Assembly: GCA_016235125.1 (NCBI GenBank)
Contig: JACRLZ010000007.1
Span: 248,001-312,000, forward strand
Direction of reading: 5' to 3'
Length of the DNA stretch: 64,000 nt
Source of the DNA: Sphingobacteriales bacterium
GTDB lineage: Bacteria > Bacteroidota > Bacteroidia > Chitinophagales > Chitinophagaceae
Below, piece after piece: positions 41,241 to 50,670 of this stretch. Each line of letters opens with the position of its first letter. The stretch's first letter is position 1. The notes below the pieces were generated by a model. That model saw nothing but the letters and a program-made list of their open reading frames with translations. It was not told the origin of the DNA and did no database searches. The position numbers and the translations under genes were made by a program.

Positions 41241-42098
41241 CTATTGGCCAAAAGTATAGGTGTACCGGATGCGGCCTGTCATTTCCTGGGCATTGTTAAA
41301 GAGAGCTTCAGCGGTTTTCAGCCCTTTCTCATTATAAACATATCTCCAGATCTGGTATCCCACCCATGTGATCCTGCCATATTTGTCACCGGGTGTGCTG
41401 GTTATTATTTGTACCACTCTTCCGGAGTCATCGTAGCTGATAATATTATCCGGCACCAGCTTTTTTATTTTTTCGTTATACCTTACAATGTCTGTGATGC
41501 GTCCCTGCTCATCAAAATAATAGTAAAGCCGGTCTGTTTCCGTTCCTTTCCTGTAACTGACTTCCTCGCCGGGATTTCCTTTTTCATCATAGATGAAACG
41601 GATCTCAAGGCTATCGGTACCATTGGTGATCCGCCACATCTTTTCCACTTTGCCATCTTTGTTATACATCCATAAATGTTGCTCCACCTGGCTGATCTCG
41701 CTGGCGGAATCATTTACACTGTTCTGCACTTTACTGATTTTCCCATTGATGTCATATTCGTAAGTAGTGATATTTTGAATGCCTAATGAGGAGTCAGTAA
41801 TACTGATGAGGCGGTTCTTTTCGTCGAAACGATTGTAATGAACAGTTCTGTTAAGATTGGCAATGGTTGTAATCTTTAATGTCTTTCCATTTTCTTTTAG
41901 TTCCTGTACTTCTGAAAAATCAGTTGCTTTTGATCCCTGCGGAGTATATCCTTCGGCTGATGCCATCTTCACTTTATTGGCAAGATAAGTTTGCATCAGC
42001 CGGTTTGTTTCTTCAGTGCCGGTGATGTCGTTATAGTAATATTGAGCATTCAGATAAAATGAGAATAATAACAATGGGGAAAGGAAGATGATTTTCAT
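41241..42098 (-). CDS. Secreted YD/RHS-repeat-like protein
   Basis: A 285-residue exported protein with signal MKIIFLSPLLLFSFYLNAQ. The body shows repeated YD-type strands: RFDEKNRLISITD, YEYDINGKISKV, YNKDGKVEKMWRI, FIYDEKGNPGEEVSY, FDEQGRITDIVRY, SYDDSGRVVQII, VYNEKGLKTAEA. This is the pattern of short RHS/YD repeat shells or MORN-like sheets. It is too short for a toxin-enclosing shell. Function unknown. Confidence 0.72.
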   Translation of the reverse strand: MKIIFLSPLLLFSFYLNAQYYYNDITGTEETNRLMQTYLANKVKMASAEGYTPQGSKATDFSEVQELKENGKTLKITTIANLNRTVHYNRFDEKNRLISITDSSLGIQNITTYEYDINGKISKVQNSVNDSASEISQVEQHLWMYNKDGKVEKMWRITNGTDSLEIRFIYDEKGNPGEEVSYRKGTETDRLYYYFDEQGRITDIVRYNEKIKKLVPDNIISYDDSGRVVQIITSTPGDKYGRITWVGYQIWRYVYNEKGLKTAEALFNNAQEMTGRIRYTYTFGQ

Positions 42099-42216
42099 GC
42101 CCGGGTTTGTGTTTTACAGTTTCAAAGTTACCTGAATCCGATAACTATCGGATGACGGGTAACGAAAAAGAAAGGCTGCTTGTATTTTTTGTCGTTATTT
42201 TTAAGAAAAAATTACC

Positions 42217-43296
42217 GTGTCGCATATACCACATCGCAAGGAGAAGGACTGCCTCAACTGCGGCACTATCGTTCAGGGAAAATATTGTCATAACTGCGGA
42301 CAGGAAAATGTGGAACCAAAAGAGACCTTCTGGCACATGGTCACTCATTTTTTTTATGACATAACCCACTTCGACAGTAATTTTTTTACAACGGTAAAGG
42401 ACCTTCTTTTCAAGCCGGGTTTTTTATCGAAGGAATATATGAAAGGCCGCAGGGTAAGCTATCTGCACCCGGTAAGAGTGTATGTTTTTACATCTGCAAT
42501 ATTTTTTTTACTGTTCTTTAGTTTTTTTGTTTCATCTGAATCAATAAGCCCCCGGGTGAATAAACCTGTGTCTGCAGAACAGAGGGCTGATTATGTTAAA
42601 GAGCTGGAGCTCCGGCTTGCAAAAGATTCTTCAAACCCATGGCTGAAAGAAAGGATAGCATTTGCAAAAGACAGCACCCATGCACTTATGGCTTCCGATA
42701 TTCTGAAATTTGAACTTAACAATGGTCTCAGAATAAACTTTACTGGAACAAACTATAACTCATTTGAGGAGTATGATTCGATGGAAAAAACCTTACCCCC
42801 ATCTAAAAGAGATGGCTGGGTTGTGCGGAGACTTGTAAGAATGGACATCAACATACGCCGAAAAGTTTCTGAAAATCCGGATGAGGTGACCAAAGAATTT
42901 GTGGACAGCGTATTACACAGGTTGCCTTATCTCTTGCTTATTTCGTTGCCTTTTTTTGCATTGATATTAAAACTGGTTTACCTGCGCCGGAAACAGTTCT
43001 ATTATGCCGATCATGGTGTTTTCACTATTCATCTTTATGTTTTTACTTTCATCTGGTTGTTACTGTTTTTGACATTAAGAGCCATTGAAGAAAAATATCA
43101 CTGGAGCTTTATCGGCACTTTATCAACCATCCTTGTTTTTGTTTTGCTGTTTTATCTTTTCAGGGCCATGAAAAATTTTTATCAGCAGGGATGGGCAAAA
43201 ACATTTTTTAAATTTCTGATTGTTGCAATTTCTTCTTTATTTATGATACTTATCTTGCTGCTGCTATTCATGTTTTTTTCAGCAGCCACACTCTAA
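42217..43296 (+). CDS. DUF3667 membrane protein
   Basis: A 359-residue protein. An N-terminal zinc ribbon (CLNCGTIVQGKYCHNCGQ) precedes the DUF3667 segment (FDSNFFTTVKDLLFKPGFL, YLHPVRVYVFTSAIFF). One membrane helix follows, then a polar loop of about 110 residues and three more helices to the C terminus. Function unknown. The start is GTG at 42217. It leads an operon with mazG and a histidine kinase. Confidence 0.85.
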   Translation: MSHIPHRKEKDCLNCGTIVQGKYCHNCGQENVEPKETFWHMVTHFFYDITHFDSNFFTTVKDLLFKPGFLSKEYMKGRRVSYLHPVRVYVFTSAIFFLLFFSFFVSSESISPRVNKPVSAEQRADYVKELELRLAKDSSNPWLKERIAFAKDSTHALMASDILKFELNNGLRINFTGTNYNSFEEYDSMEKTLPPSKRDGWVVRRLVRMDINIRRKVSENPDEVTKEFVDSVLHRLPYLLLISLPFFALILKLVYLRRKQFYYADHGVFTIHLYVFTFIWLLLFLTLRAIEEKYHWSFIGTLSTILVFVLLFYLFRAMKNFYQQGWAKTFFKFLIVAISSLFMILILLLLFMFFSAATL

Positions 43297-43306
43297 TATT
43301 TAATTT

Positions 43307-44086
43307 ATGGATTCAAAAACAGGAAAAGCATTTTTAAGACTGGTTGACATAATGAATGATCTGCGGGAAAAATGTCCCTGGGATAAAAAGCAGACAATTC
43401 AATCCCTTCGCCAAATGACGATCGAGGAAACCTATGAACTGGCAGATGCCATCACTGAGGAGAATTGGGCCGATATTAAGGAAGAGCTTGGCGACCTTTT
43501 ATTGCATATTGTTTTTTATGCTAAAATCGGGAAAGAACAAAAGCAGTTTGAACTGGATGAAGTGATCAATGGCATTTGCGAAAAACTGATTGCCCGGCAT
43601 CCGCATATCTATGGCGACGTAAAAGTGGAAGATGCTGAGGAAGTGAAAAAGAACTGGGAGAAACTGAAACTGAAGGAAGGAAAACAGTCTGTTATCAGTG
43701 GAGTTCCGACCTCATTACCGGCTACTGTTAAAGCCATGCGGTTGCAGGAAAAAGCAAAACAGGTAGGGTTTGAATGGGACAATAAGGAACAGGTCTGGGA
43801 AAAGGTGGAAGAGGAGATGGAGGAGCTAAAAATGGCGATAAAGGACGGAAACCCGGCAAAGACAGAAGAGGAGTTTGGCGATCTTATCTTTTCATTGATC
43901 AATTATGCACGGTTTTTGCAAGTGGATGCCGAAAATGCCCTGGAAAAGACCAATAAAAAATTCATCCACCGGTTTACTCAGATGGAACAGCAGGCTTTGC
44001 AAAGCGGTAAAGACCTTCGCAATATGACCCTTGAAGAAATGGATGCCATCTGGAATACCATAAAAAAACAGCACTCTGGCCAGTGA
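43307..44086 (+). CDS. mazG: Nucleoside triphosphate pyrophosphohydrolase MazG
   Basis: A 259-residue all-alpha NTP-PPase that hydrolyses (d)NTPs to monophosphates and is linked to nutrient-stress ppGpp control and to removal of damaged nucleotides. Two MazG domains: the first with CPWDKKQTIQSLRQMTIEE and EELGDLLLHIVFYAKIG (the EExxD metal site), the second with EEEMEELKMAI and EEFGDLIFSLINYAR. It is 10 bases after the DUF3667 gene. Its stop overlaps the GTG of the following kinase (GTGA). Confidence 0.95.
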   Translation: MDSKTGKAFLRLVDIMNDLREKCPWDKKQTIQSLRQMTIEETYELADAITEENWADIKEELGDLLLHIVFYAKIGKEQKQFELDEVINGICEKLIARHPHIYGDVKVEDAEEVKKNWEKLKLKEGKQSVISGVPTSLPATVKAMRLQEKAKQVGFEWDNKEQVWEKVEEEMEELKMAIKDGNPAKTEEEFGDLIFSLINYARFLQVDAENALEKTNKKFIHRFTQMEQQALQSGKDLRNMTLEEMDAIWNTIKKQHSGQ

Positions 44087-47000
44087 AGTTTACTCTAAAA
44101 AATATTTTATGGAGCAAAAACATCCTGCTGATTGCAGCGATCCTGTTTTTTGTACTTTCTTTTTTCCTGAACAAATTATACAATGGCCGGTCCTCTGTAA
44201 CCCAGGAGGTGAACCGGGCGGAACGATACCTTAACAGACAGCAAAAAGATTTTGAGGATTTGCTGAATGATAGTTCCCGGGTAAATAAATTGCTGGGGAA
44301 TACTGAGTCGCTCCGGGAGTTTTCGGGACTTGCTGCTAAATCATATAGCTTCTTCCTTTATTCGATCAATGAATTTGGCGATTCACGGATGAGGTTTTGG
44401 AATGACCAGTTGGTTGCCCCTTCCCCTGAGCTTTTATCAGCTAATGACGGGGAATATTTTTTACACTTGCCTAACGGCTGGTACCTCTGCATCAAAAAAA
44501 GTGGTATAGTAAATGACGTTTTCAGCCAGGGGGTCTCTTATGCACTGATACCGGTGCGTTCAGAATTTTTTATTGAAACAGATTATTTGCCCCGGCAATT
44601 TGCATACAGCAAGACGGCTGCTAAAAAAGTTTTAATAAGTGAAAAGGTTACCGATTTTCCGGTTAGGTCTTTGTCAGGCAAAACTCTTTTTTATCTTGAT
44701 AAAAAAACGACTGCTGCCGTTTCATATAATGACTGGCGAACAAACCTGCTCCGGTTTTCAGCTGCATTGTTTTTGCTGATCTTTATTTATCTTCTTGCTG
44801 AATCCATTGTAAAGAAGAGGGGAGTTTGGAAAGCAATACTTTTTTTCTCTTGCAGTTTGATCCTTTTCAGATTAATAACCTATTTCTTCCCGTCAATATT
44901 CAATCTTCGCCAGTTTGAACTTTTCAACCCGGTGATTTATGGTTCTAACCTGGTGCAGCGTTCCCTGGGTGACCTGTTGGTGAATGCTGTTCTTTTCTGC
45001 TGCATTGTTTTATTTGCCTGGTCAAAACTGCAACACCGGGAGAATCTCAGCGAAGGGTTTTCAGTAAGGTTGAAATGGACAGCAGGGATTTTTTCGCTGT
45101 GTCTTCTGATTTTTTCAACTTTTATCCTGGCAACAGTTATCAAAAGCCTTGTGGCAGATTCAAAGATCTCTTTTGATGTAACCAATTTCTTCGGGCTTAA
45201 TCTATACACGGTCATTGGTTTTTTTGTCCTTGCCTGCCTTTCCTTGTCTTATTATTATCTCACCCAGCTGTTGTTTGGATTCATTTTCCCGCTTTTCCCC
45301 CACCGGAAGTTGTTTATCTATTTCAGCATCGGGCTGGCAGGCCTCACTTACCTTACTATCAGCCCGGGGCATCAGTCCGTGGTATTTTATATCCCGGTTT
45401 TATGCTGGCTGATGATATACACATGGCTTGCCAACAGGGGTGGAGTTATCTTCAATAAGATCCGGATCAATATTGCCGGCATTCTTTCCTGGATATTTAT
45501 TTTTTCCGTTTCCATTTCGGCGATCATGTTTACTGAAAACAGCAAGGTAGAATGGGACAAAAGAAAAAGAATGGCCGATAAACTGGCCGTACAAACTGAT
45601 CCATCAAGCGAACGATTAATGAGCATAGCTATCCAGTATCTTGATGATGATTTTTTGCGGGATAATTTTTACCGGTTTGCTGATCCTGAAAAAGGTAAAA
45701 TTCTCCGCGACAGCATTATTACCGAGAACTACAGCGGGTACCTGAATAAATACGATACCCGGTTATATGTGTATGATTCTGCCGGACAATCTGTTCACAA
45801 TGAAGATGCAATTACTTTTAATGCGCTGAATACAATTCTCAATGTGCAATCCAAACCCACCAAAATTGAGGGCCTTTACTATTACGAAACAAGTTTTGAT
45901 AAATTTAATTATATCACCCGAAGGGAAGTAAGTGATACAGCCGATAAAAAAATGGGTTCTTTCTTTATTGTATCCAATCCAAAAAGCTTCAGTCGTGAGG
46001 CTTTGTTCCCGGAACTTTTCAGGCAGTTCAAAAAAAATGATCCGGAAAATTCCCCGATATATCCCAATGCCGTGTATGTGAACAGGCGGTTGGTTTCGCC
46101 GCCCGGCAATTATCCTTTTGCCACATGGCTGAAGGATGAAGAAATTCCTAAACAGGAATTCTCAAGAAAGATGAACAGCGATTTTGATGAGCTTTGGTAT
46201 CGGGCCGGCAATGATAAAGTAGTGGTGATAGCCCGGAAAAGGGAAACGACGATTGAAACCATTACACTGTTTTCCTATATTTTCTGTTCTTTCCTTTTCC
46301 TCGTTGCATTGGCACAACTTATTTCATTTATCCTGAAAGCAGGTTTCAGCGGCAAGGGATTCAAAAAGATATGGCAGCTGAATATCCGCAGGCAGGTGCA
46401 CAGCACCATTATTTTTATCAGTGTCTTTTCATTTCTTATCATCGGCATTGCCACCATTTCTTTTTTCATCAGCCGGTACAACAGGAATAATAACGATAAA
46501 CTGAGCCGCACCATGAAGATAATGGTGAATGAAATGGAAAAAAGACTTTCGGATCATTACACTTTTGATGATGTAGTAAAAATCTATGATTCAGTTTCCA
46601 ATACGGGATTGCAAAAACTGGTGGATGAGGTTTCAGACATACATGGAGTGGATGTAAATGTGTATGATCTGAATGGCGACCTGCAGGTATCATCAGAGGC
46701 AAATGTGTATACCAAGGGGGTGCTTAGTAAAAAAATGGATCCAACGGCCTTTTATCATCTGAACAGGCTGAGACAGGTTCAGCATGCACAGGAAGAAAAG
46801 ATCGGGAATTTTTCCTATCTCAGCATTTATTCTCCGGTGAGGGATGAAGAAGGAAAAGTGTATGCGTATATCAATATCCCTTATTTCACTTCAAAGCCTG
46901 AACTGCGGCAGGAAATTTCAAACTTCCTTGTCACTATCATAATTCTGAACGCATTTATATTCTTGATAGCAGGGTTGATTGCATTGTTTATCACTAACCG

Positions 47001-47841
47001 AATTACCCGTTCTTTCTCCATCATCAGCGATAAGATGAGGGAAGTGAACCTTGGCAAAATGAATGAACCCATTACGTGGAACCGTAATGATGAGATTGGC
47101 GAACTGGTACAGGAGTATAATAAAATGGTAGCCAAATTGGGAGATAGTGCGGCGATGCTTGCAAAAAGTGAAAGGGAAGGGGCATGGCGGGAAATGGCAA
47201 GGCAAGTGGCTCATGAAATTAAAAATCCGCTGACGCCGATGAAACTCAGCATCCAGTATTTACAGAAAGCTATTAATAATAATCAGCCGAATGTAAAAGA
47301 GCTATCCGGTAATGTGGCTAATACGTTGGTTGAACAGATCGATCATCTTTCTAAAATTGCAGCTGACTTTTCCCAGTTTGCCAATATCGGTAACACTCAT
47401 GTTGAATTATTTGATCTGCATGATGTGATCGGTTCGCTGAAAGATCTGTTCCAACCGAATCAGAATGTTGAGCTGGTTTGGTTCCCTGTAAATGAAAGAG
47501 TGATGTTAATGGCTGATAAAACCCAGATGAACCGTTTGTTCACAAACCTTTTCACCAATGCAACAGAAGCCTGTCGGGAAAACGGTATCTGCCGCATCGA
47601 AGTGAATGAAAGAAAAGAAGAAGATAAGATCATTGTGAGTGTAAAAGATGATGGAGAAGGCATACCGGTTGAAATGCAGGAACGGATATTCATTCCCAAC
47701 TTTACTACCAAATCATCCGGCACCGGATTAGGCCTGGCTATGTGTAAGGGAATAGTGGAGCAGGCCAAAGGAAAGATCTGGTTTGAAACAGAAGCCGGCA
47801 AAGGCACCAGCTTTTTTGTTGAATTACCTGTGGCTGATTAA
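44083..47841 (+). CDS. Large NtrY-like sensor histidine kinase
   Basis: A 1252-residue membrane kinase. The N-terminal half has an anchor (NILLIAAILFFVLSFFL), an extracytoplasmic region, and a bundle of at least six helices (about 225-480). A second extracytoplasmic sensor, another helix, a further sensor (about 795-960) and a HAMP domain follow. The kinase core has QVAHEIKNPLTPMKL with phospho-His1044, NLFTNATEAC, DDGEGI and GTGLGLAMCKGI. The HExxNPLTP box and layout match NtrY. Starts at GTG 44083, overlapping mazG, so translation is probably coupled. No response regulator adjoins. Confidence 0.9.
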   Translation: MKFTLKNILWSKNILLIAAILFFVLSFFLNKLYNGRSSVTQEVNRAERYLNRQQKDFEDLLNDSSRVNKLLGNTESLREFSGLAAKSYSFFLYSINEFGDSRMRFWNDQLVAPSPELLSANDGEYFLHLPNGWYLCIKKSGIVNDVFSQGVSYALIPVRSEFFIETDYLPRQFAYSKTAAKKVLISEKVTDFPVRSLSGKTLFYLDKKTTAAVSYNDWRTNLLRFSAALFLLIFIYLLAESIVKKRGVWKAILFFSCSLILFRLITYFFPSIFNLRQFELFNPVIYGSNLVQRSLGDLLVNAVLFCCIVLFAWSKLQHRENLSEGFSVRLKWTAGIFSLCLLIFSTFILATVIKSLVADSKISFDVTNFFGLNLYTVIGFFVLACLSLSYYYLTQLLFGFIFPLFPHRKLFIYFSIGLAGLTYLTISPGHQSVVFYIPVLCWLMIYTWLANRGGVIFNKIRINIAGILSWIFIFSVSISAIMFTENSKVEWDKRKRMADKLAVQTDPSSERLMSIAIQYLDDDFLRDNFYRFADPEKGKILRDSIITENYSGYLNKYDTRLYVYDSAGQSVHNEDAITFNALNTILNVQSKPTKIEGLYYYETSFDKFNYITRREVSDTADKKMGSFFIVSNPKSFSREALFPELFRQFKKNDPENSPIYPNAVYVNRRLVSPPGNYPFATWLKDEEIPKQEFSRKMNSDFDELWYRAGNDKVVVIARKRETTIETITLFSYIFCSFLFLVALAQLISFILKAGFSGKGFKKIWQLNIRRQVHSTIIFISVFSFLIIGIATISFFISRYNRNNNDKLSRTMKIMVNEMEKRLSDHYTFDDVVKIYDSVSNTGLQKLVDEVSDIHGVDVNVYDLNGDLQVSSEANVYTKGVLSKKMDPTAFYHLNRLRQVQHAQEEKIGNFSYLSIYSPVRDEEGKVYAYINIPYFTSKPELRQEISNFLVTIIILNAFIFLIAGLIALFITNRITRSFSIISDKMREVNLGKMNEPITWNRNDEIGELVQEYNKMVAKLGDSAAMLAKSEREGAWREMARQVAHEIKNPLTPMKLSIQYLQKAINNNQPNVKELSGNVANTLVEQIDHLSKIAADFSQFANIGNTHVELFDLHDVIGSLKDLFQPNQNVELVWFPVNERVMLMADKTQMNRLFTNLFTNATEACRENGICRIEVNERKEEDKIIVSVKDDGEGIPVEMQERIFIPNFTTKSSGTGLGLAMCKGIVEQAKGKIWFETEAGKGTSFFVELPVAD

Positions 47842-47866
47842 AAGTAAGCCAGTGTCTCATTTCAAA

Positions 47867-47967
47867 TTTTACCACATAGAATCATAGGCACATAGATACA
47901 CATAGGACAACTAGCTATGTGCTCCCTATGTTTTCCCGATAGCTATCGGGATGCCTATGTGGTAAAA
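47867..47967. repeat. Large inverted repeat, CACATAG family
   Basis: TTTTACCACATAG and CTATGTGGTAAAA are perfect 13-base arms 75 bases apart. Between them are CATAGGCACATAG and CTATGTGCTCCCTATG words that also pair, and the palindrome CCCGATAGCTATCGGG at 47935-47950. It is a long 3' stem-loop after the NtrY-like gene. This CACATAG-word repeat is a familiar Bacteroidota intergenic element. Confidence 0.8.
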
Positions 47968-47990
47968 AACTAAGGGCACAAACTTCAAGC

Positions 47991-48024
47991 GGGACACTAC
48001 TAAGATATATTTGAAATGCACCCC
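47991..48024. repeat. Family I repeat copy
   Basis: GGGACACTAC followed by ATATTTGAAATGCACCCC, matching the element at 1-35. An inverted CATTTCAAAT word lies at 47858-47867, on the far side of the CACATAG repeat. Confidence 0.5.
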
Positions 48025-48087
48025 ATGCTTCACAGAACTGTTTATCTCTGAAAATCAGTTGTTATCTTTAAACAACAAACTTCTGCT

Positions 48088-49971
48088 ATGAATAGACTTG
48101 CAATCTTCCCGGCAACATTGTTTTTTGCTATTTCATCTCTTGCACAACCAACCCAGAAACCGCCATTGCATGGCAAAAACTGGATGGCTATTACCGGTAA
48201 ACCCCTTGCTGCTGCAGCCGGCGCAATGATTTTTCAAAGAGGAGGCAATGCTGTGGATGCTGCCTGTGCCATGCTGGCCGCCACCTGCACCATGTGGGAT
48301 GTGCTTAGCTGGGGAGGAGAGACACAGGCTCTTATCTATAATCCCAAAACAAAAAAAGTAATTGCCATCAATGCACTGGGTGTGGCTCCCTCCGGTGCGA
48401 CGGCAGAATTCTATAAAAGTAAAGGCTATGAATTTCCTCCTGAATATGGTCCTTTGGCAGCAGTAACGCCAGGAACTGTTGGAGGCTTATGTTATATGCT
48501 GGCTAATTATGGAACAATGAGTTTGAAAGAAGTATTGTCACCGGCAATGGAACTGGCAGCCGGTTATCCGATAGAGGCACAGACTGCCAATTCAATGGAA
48601 TCAAAAAGAAATAAGGACTGGTTGATGCAGTGGCCTTACAGTAAAAAAGTTTTTTATCCGCATCTGGGTGAGAAAAGAGAAGCACCTGAGCCGGGAGAAA
48701 TTTTTGTACAGAAAGATTTATTGGAAACACTTAAAAAAATGGTTACAGCTGAACAGGATGCATTAAAGAAAAAGAAAAGCAGGAAAGACGCCATCATGGC
48801 TGCATACGACCGGTTTTATAAAGGGGATATCGCAAAAGAATTTGTACGGGGTTGCCAGGAGCAGGGCGGACTGATCACTATGGAAGATCTGGCAAAATGG
48901 AAACCCATAGAAGAAGAACCGCTGCATGTAAATTACAAAGGTATTGATGTGTACAAACTGCAGCAATGGACTCAAGGGCCGATGCTGCTGCAATCGCTGA
49001 ATATACTCGAGAATTTTGATCTGAAAGCAATGGGCTATAATTCTTCCAAATATATTCATACCATTTACCAGACAATGAGCATGACATTTGCCGACCGTGA
49101 TTTTTATTATGGTGATCCTTACTTTCCGCCGGAAGAACCCATGAAAGGTTTATTGAGCAAGGACTATGCAAAACAAAGAGCCGCACAGATAAAATGGGAT
49201 ATGAATGATCCGAACATAGGGCCTGGGGACCCTTATCCTTTTGAAGGAAAGACCAATCCTTATCCTGATCTGCTGAAACAACGAAATGCAGGAGGAGATG
49301 GGAATAGAAATTTTGTTCCGGTACATGATTCAACAATTGCTTTCAATGACATGGATTATATGGACCGGATGTGGAGAGGCACCACTTCTGTTGAAGCGGC
49401 TGATAAAGAAGGTTGGGTGGTGTCCATCACTCCGAGCGGTGGTTGGTTGCCGGCATGCATTGCAGGGCATACAGGTGTGGGCATGAGCCAGCGGTTTCAG
49501 AGTTTTGTATTGGATAAAATAATTAACCCATTTAATGTAGTGGAGCCAGGAAAAAGACCAAGAGTTACGTTAACACCCACACTGGCATTGAAGGATGGTA
49601 AACCTTTTCTGAGTTGGGCGGTGCAGGGTGGAGATACACAGGATCAGAATCTGCTGCAGTGTTTTTTGAATGTGGTGGAGTTTGGAATGACGATACAGCA
49701 GGCATGTGAAGCAGCGAATATCAATACCAACCAGCTTTGGCTTTCATTGGGGGGGAGTAAAACAAATGACCGCAGACCAAGACCAGGAGAAATATTGGTA
49801 AGTAATACTACCAAAGAAGATGTAAAGAATGAATTGATAAAGATGGGTTATAAGGTAACCGCCGGCAACCGCACCAGCGGCCCCATCAATGCCATATATT
49901 TTGACTGGAAGCATGGCAGCTTTTGGGGCGGCAGCAGTAATAACGGAGAGGATTATGGGATTGGGTGGTGA
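48088..49971 (+). CDS. Exported gamma-glutamyltransferase family protein
   Basis: A 627-residue Ntn-hydrolase with a signal peptide (LAIFPATLFFAISSLAQ). The large-subunit part starts with ATGKP-like AITGKPLAAAAGAMIFQRGGNAVDAA. The self-cleavage site and nucleophile are at TTSVEAADKEG with Thr432, then SITPSGGWLP and the glycine-rich block. Typical members transfer the gamma-glutamyl group of glutathione or hydrolyse it in the periplasm. The usual Y-T-x-x-G oxyanion signature is altered here, so another amide substrate is possible. Single-gene unit. Confidence 0.88.
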   Translation: MNRLAIFPATLFFAISSLAQPTQKPPLHGKNWMAITGKPLAAAAGAMIFQRGGNAVDAACAMLAATCTMWDVLSWGGETQALIYNPKTKKVIAINALGVAPSGATAEFYKSKGYEFPPEYGPLAAVTPGTVGGLCYMLANYGTMSLKEVLSPAMELAAGYPIEAQTANSMESKRNKDWLMQWPYSKKVFYPHLGEKREAPEPGEIFVQKDLLETLKKMVTAEQDALKKKKSRKDAIMAAYDRFYKGDIAKEFVRGCQEQGGLITMEDLAKWKPIEEEPLHVNYKGIDVYKLQQWTQGPMLLQSLNILENFDLKAMGYNSSKYIHTIYQTMSMTFADRDFYYGDPYFPPEEPMKGLLSKDYAKQRAAQIKWDMNDPNIGPGDPYPFEGKTNPYPDLLKQRNAGGDGNRNFVPVHDSTIAFNDMDYMDRMWRGTTSVEAADKEGWVVSITPSGGWLPACIAGHTGVGMSQRFQSFVLDKIINPFNVVEPGKRPRVTLTPTLALKDGKPFLSWAVQGGDTQDQNLLQCFLNVVEFGMTIQQACEAANINTNQLWLSLGGSKTNDRRPRPGEILVSNTTKEDVKNELIKMGYKVTAGNRTSGPINAIYFDWKHGSFWGGSSNNGEDYGIGW

Positions 49972-50031
49972 TGAGTCAGCTATTGGAAAATTATTGCTTT
50001 AAACTTTCTGTAAATGGTTAGACTTTTCACC

Positions 50032-50670
50032 TCAGCCATTCAAGCGTTTGATTTCAGCAGCAATCTCGTCAATGACTTCTTTATTATAAATTTCTTTCTT
50101 CTCGCCATTTTTCACCGAATAAATATAAAATACTTTGCCTCCAAAACTCTCTGTAAATTGTTTATGCGTTTCTTCCTGAATATTTTTCTCTTTGAAAATT
50201 TCTGGTAGTTGAGCGCCGCTTCCAAACGAAACAGGTTTGATCTGAAGTCCGATAAATTTTTCTCCGACTTTTATAAAGAAATCTACATTGAACAATCTGT
50301 CCCATTCATCAGGAGCAGGTTCTATTTTCACTTTTAAAATGCCCTGCAGTTGTCCGTAGATGGTTTGGATTTCTGTTACATAACCATCATAAGTTCGGTC
50401 AATAACCAACTGTATCATGTAGTCAATACAATCCTGTTCGCTTACTTCTGCTACTTCCGACTGAATTACTTCAGTGATTTTTGTGTAGAGTTTTTTGCCT
50501 AGTTCAGTGATGTGTTCTTTTGACTTGACGTTGTCAAAATAGTAATTACGCCACTCATCAAGATTTTTCGGAGAGCATTTTCTTATTGATTCTGAAGTTG
50601 GCCCAACATTTCTTTTAAAGTTGAGTTGAAAGCGATTCATCGCACTGTTTAATATCCATTCCTTAGCCAT
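50032..50670 (-). CDS. MjaI-family type II restriction endonuclease
   Basis: A 212-residue protein. The opening EWILNSAMNRFQLNFKRNVGPTSESIR and the central WRNYYFDNV block are those of the MjaI family (PF09568), whose archetype cuts CTAG. The segment DRLFNVDFFIKVGEKFIGLQIKPV has the D...(Q/E)xK order of a PD-(D/E)XK site. Its ATG lies inside the last codons of the methyltransferase gene (8-base overlap), so expression is coupled to the protective enzyme. Genes of this unit look more AT-rich than neighbours, as for acquired restriction systems. Confidence 0.88.
   Translation of the reverse strand: MAKEWILNSAMNRFQLNFKRNVGPTSESIRKCSPKNLDEWRNYYFDNVKSKEHITELGKKLYTKITEVIQSEVAEVSEQDCIDYMIQLVIDRTYDGYVTEIQTIYGQLQGILKVKIEPAPDEWDRLFNVDFFIKVGEKFIGLQIKPVSFGSGAQLPEIFKEKNIQEETHKQFTESFGGKVFYIYSVKNGEKKEIYNKEVIDEIAAEIKRLNG

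Noticed and set aside
48088..49971. gamma-glutamyltransferase as part of a defence or toxin unit
   Set aside because: It is a single gene with a signal peptide, bounded by repeats, with no partner.
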